Positions 6,008 to 6,119 of a DNA stretch of 6,119 nt are shown in pieces. The notes beneath the pieces are model-generated. The model had not been told where the DNA came from. It saw nothing but the letters and a program-made list of their open reading frames with translations, and did not search any database. Both the position numbers and the translations under genes were made by a program. This stretch comes from JADIYM01 sp964641945. GTDB taxonomy: Bacteria > Acidobacteriota > Blastocatellia > UBA7656 > JADIYM01. Each line of letters starts with the position of its first letter. Within the stretch, counting starts at the first letter, position 1. Location: assembly GCA_964641945.1 (NCBI GenBank), contig CAZXLQ010000303.1:1-6119 (forward strand), given 5' to 3'.

Positions 6008-6015
6008 CTCTTCTC
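6008..6015 (-). promoter_or_regulatory. Ribosome-binding site deciding the GTG start at 6003
   Basis: GAGAAGAG on the minus strand, with GAGAAG 6 nt before the GTG. No other start codon lies between the upstream in-frame TGA (inside the repeat at 6034-6087) and this GTG, which makes the start choice reasonably firm. Confidence 0.6.
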
Positions 6016-6033
6016 GATAGGCGTGAGCCTCGA

Positions 6034-6087
6034 GCATCAGAGCCGCGAGCGGTAGCGAGCGTCCCAGTTAAGGTGCCGGAAACCGCA
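6034..6087 (+). repeat. Dispersed intergenic repeat, copy B (plus orientation)
   Basis: The fullest copy in the window. Its left 27 nt (6034-6060) match copy C at 26 of 27, and its segment 6040-6087 matches copy A at 42 of 48, with 6040-6066 identical. It lies about 30 bp upstream of the GTG of the FGE-fold gene. It therefore falls within the operon's 5' leader or promoter region and could influence its expression. No confident promoter could be separated from it, and the remaining bases to 6119 show no gene. Confidence 0.8.
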
Positions 6088-6119
6088 GAATCGTCATGGC
6101 GGCCTGAGGCAAGTGATCG

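Overview
This is a 6.1 kb window of GC-rich bacterial DNA, densely packed with genes. The phylum cannot be read securely. A TPR / transmembrane / sulfatase-modifying-factor-fold protein and short dispersed intergenic repeats with a GCGAGC-GGTA-GCGAGC core would suit a soil or environmental Acidobacteriota, Planctomycetota or Myxococcota chromosome. That is an inference from gene content. No rRNA, tRNA, CRISPR array, transposase or integrase was seen.

Left part (1-2198). A LysR-type regulator of the NhaR subfamily lies on the minus strand (72-971), possibly followed by the first codons of another gene leaving the left edge. Across a 167-bp gap, a divergent plus-strand pair runs away from it: a small helix-hairpin-helix protein resembling a DNA glycosylase core (1139-1678), then one base later a RimJ/RimL-type GNAT acetyltransferase (1680-2198). 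The divergent layout makes it plausible, though unproven, that the regulator controls the pair.

Middle spacer (2199-2392). These 194 bp are unusually structured. They hold a near-perfect 18+18 bp inverted repeat, a second 7-bp hairpin, a repeated GGACGGTGC, and two oppositely oriented copies of a dispersed repeat. A third copy lies at the far right (6034-6087).

Right part (2393-6003). Two minus-strand genes overlap by 4 bp (ATGA) and are surely co-translated. The first encodes a 719-aa protein: cytoplasmic TPR-like N-terminus, one membrane span, and an extracytoplasmic formylglycine-generating-enzyme (FGE/SUMF1) fold. The second encodes a 484-aa protein of parallel layout: cytoplasmic N-terminus, linker, one span, and an extracytoplasmic region of two NTF2/DUF4019-like halves. 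The FGE fold lacks both cysteines that define the enzyme, so it is probably a binding or scaffold module. The pair looks like an undescribed two-component envelope complex, and inverted copies of the repeat bracket it on both sides.
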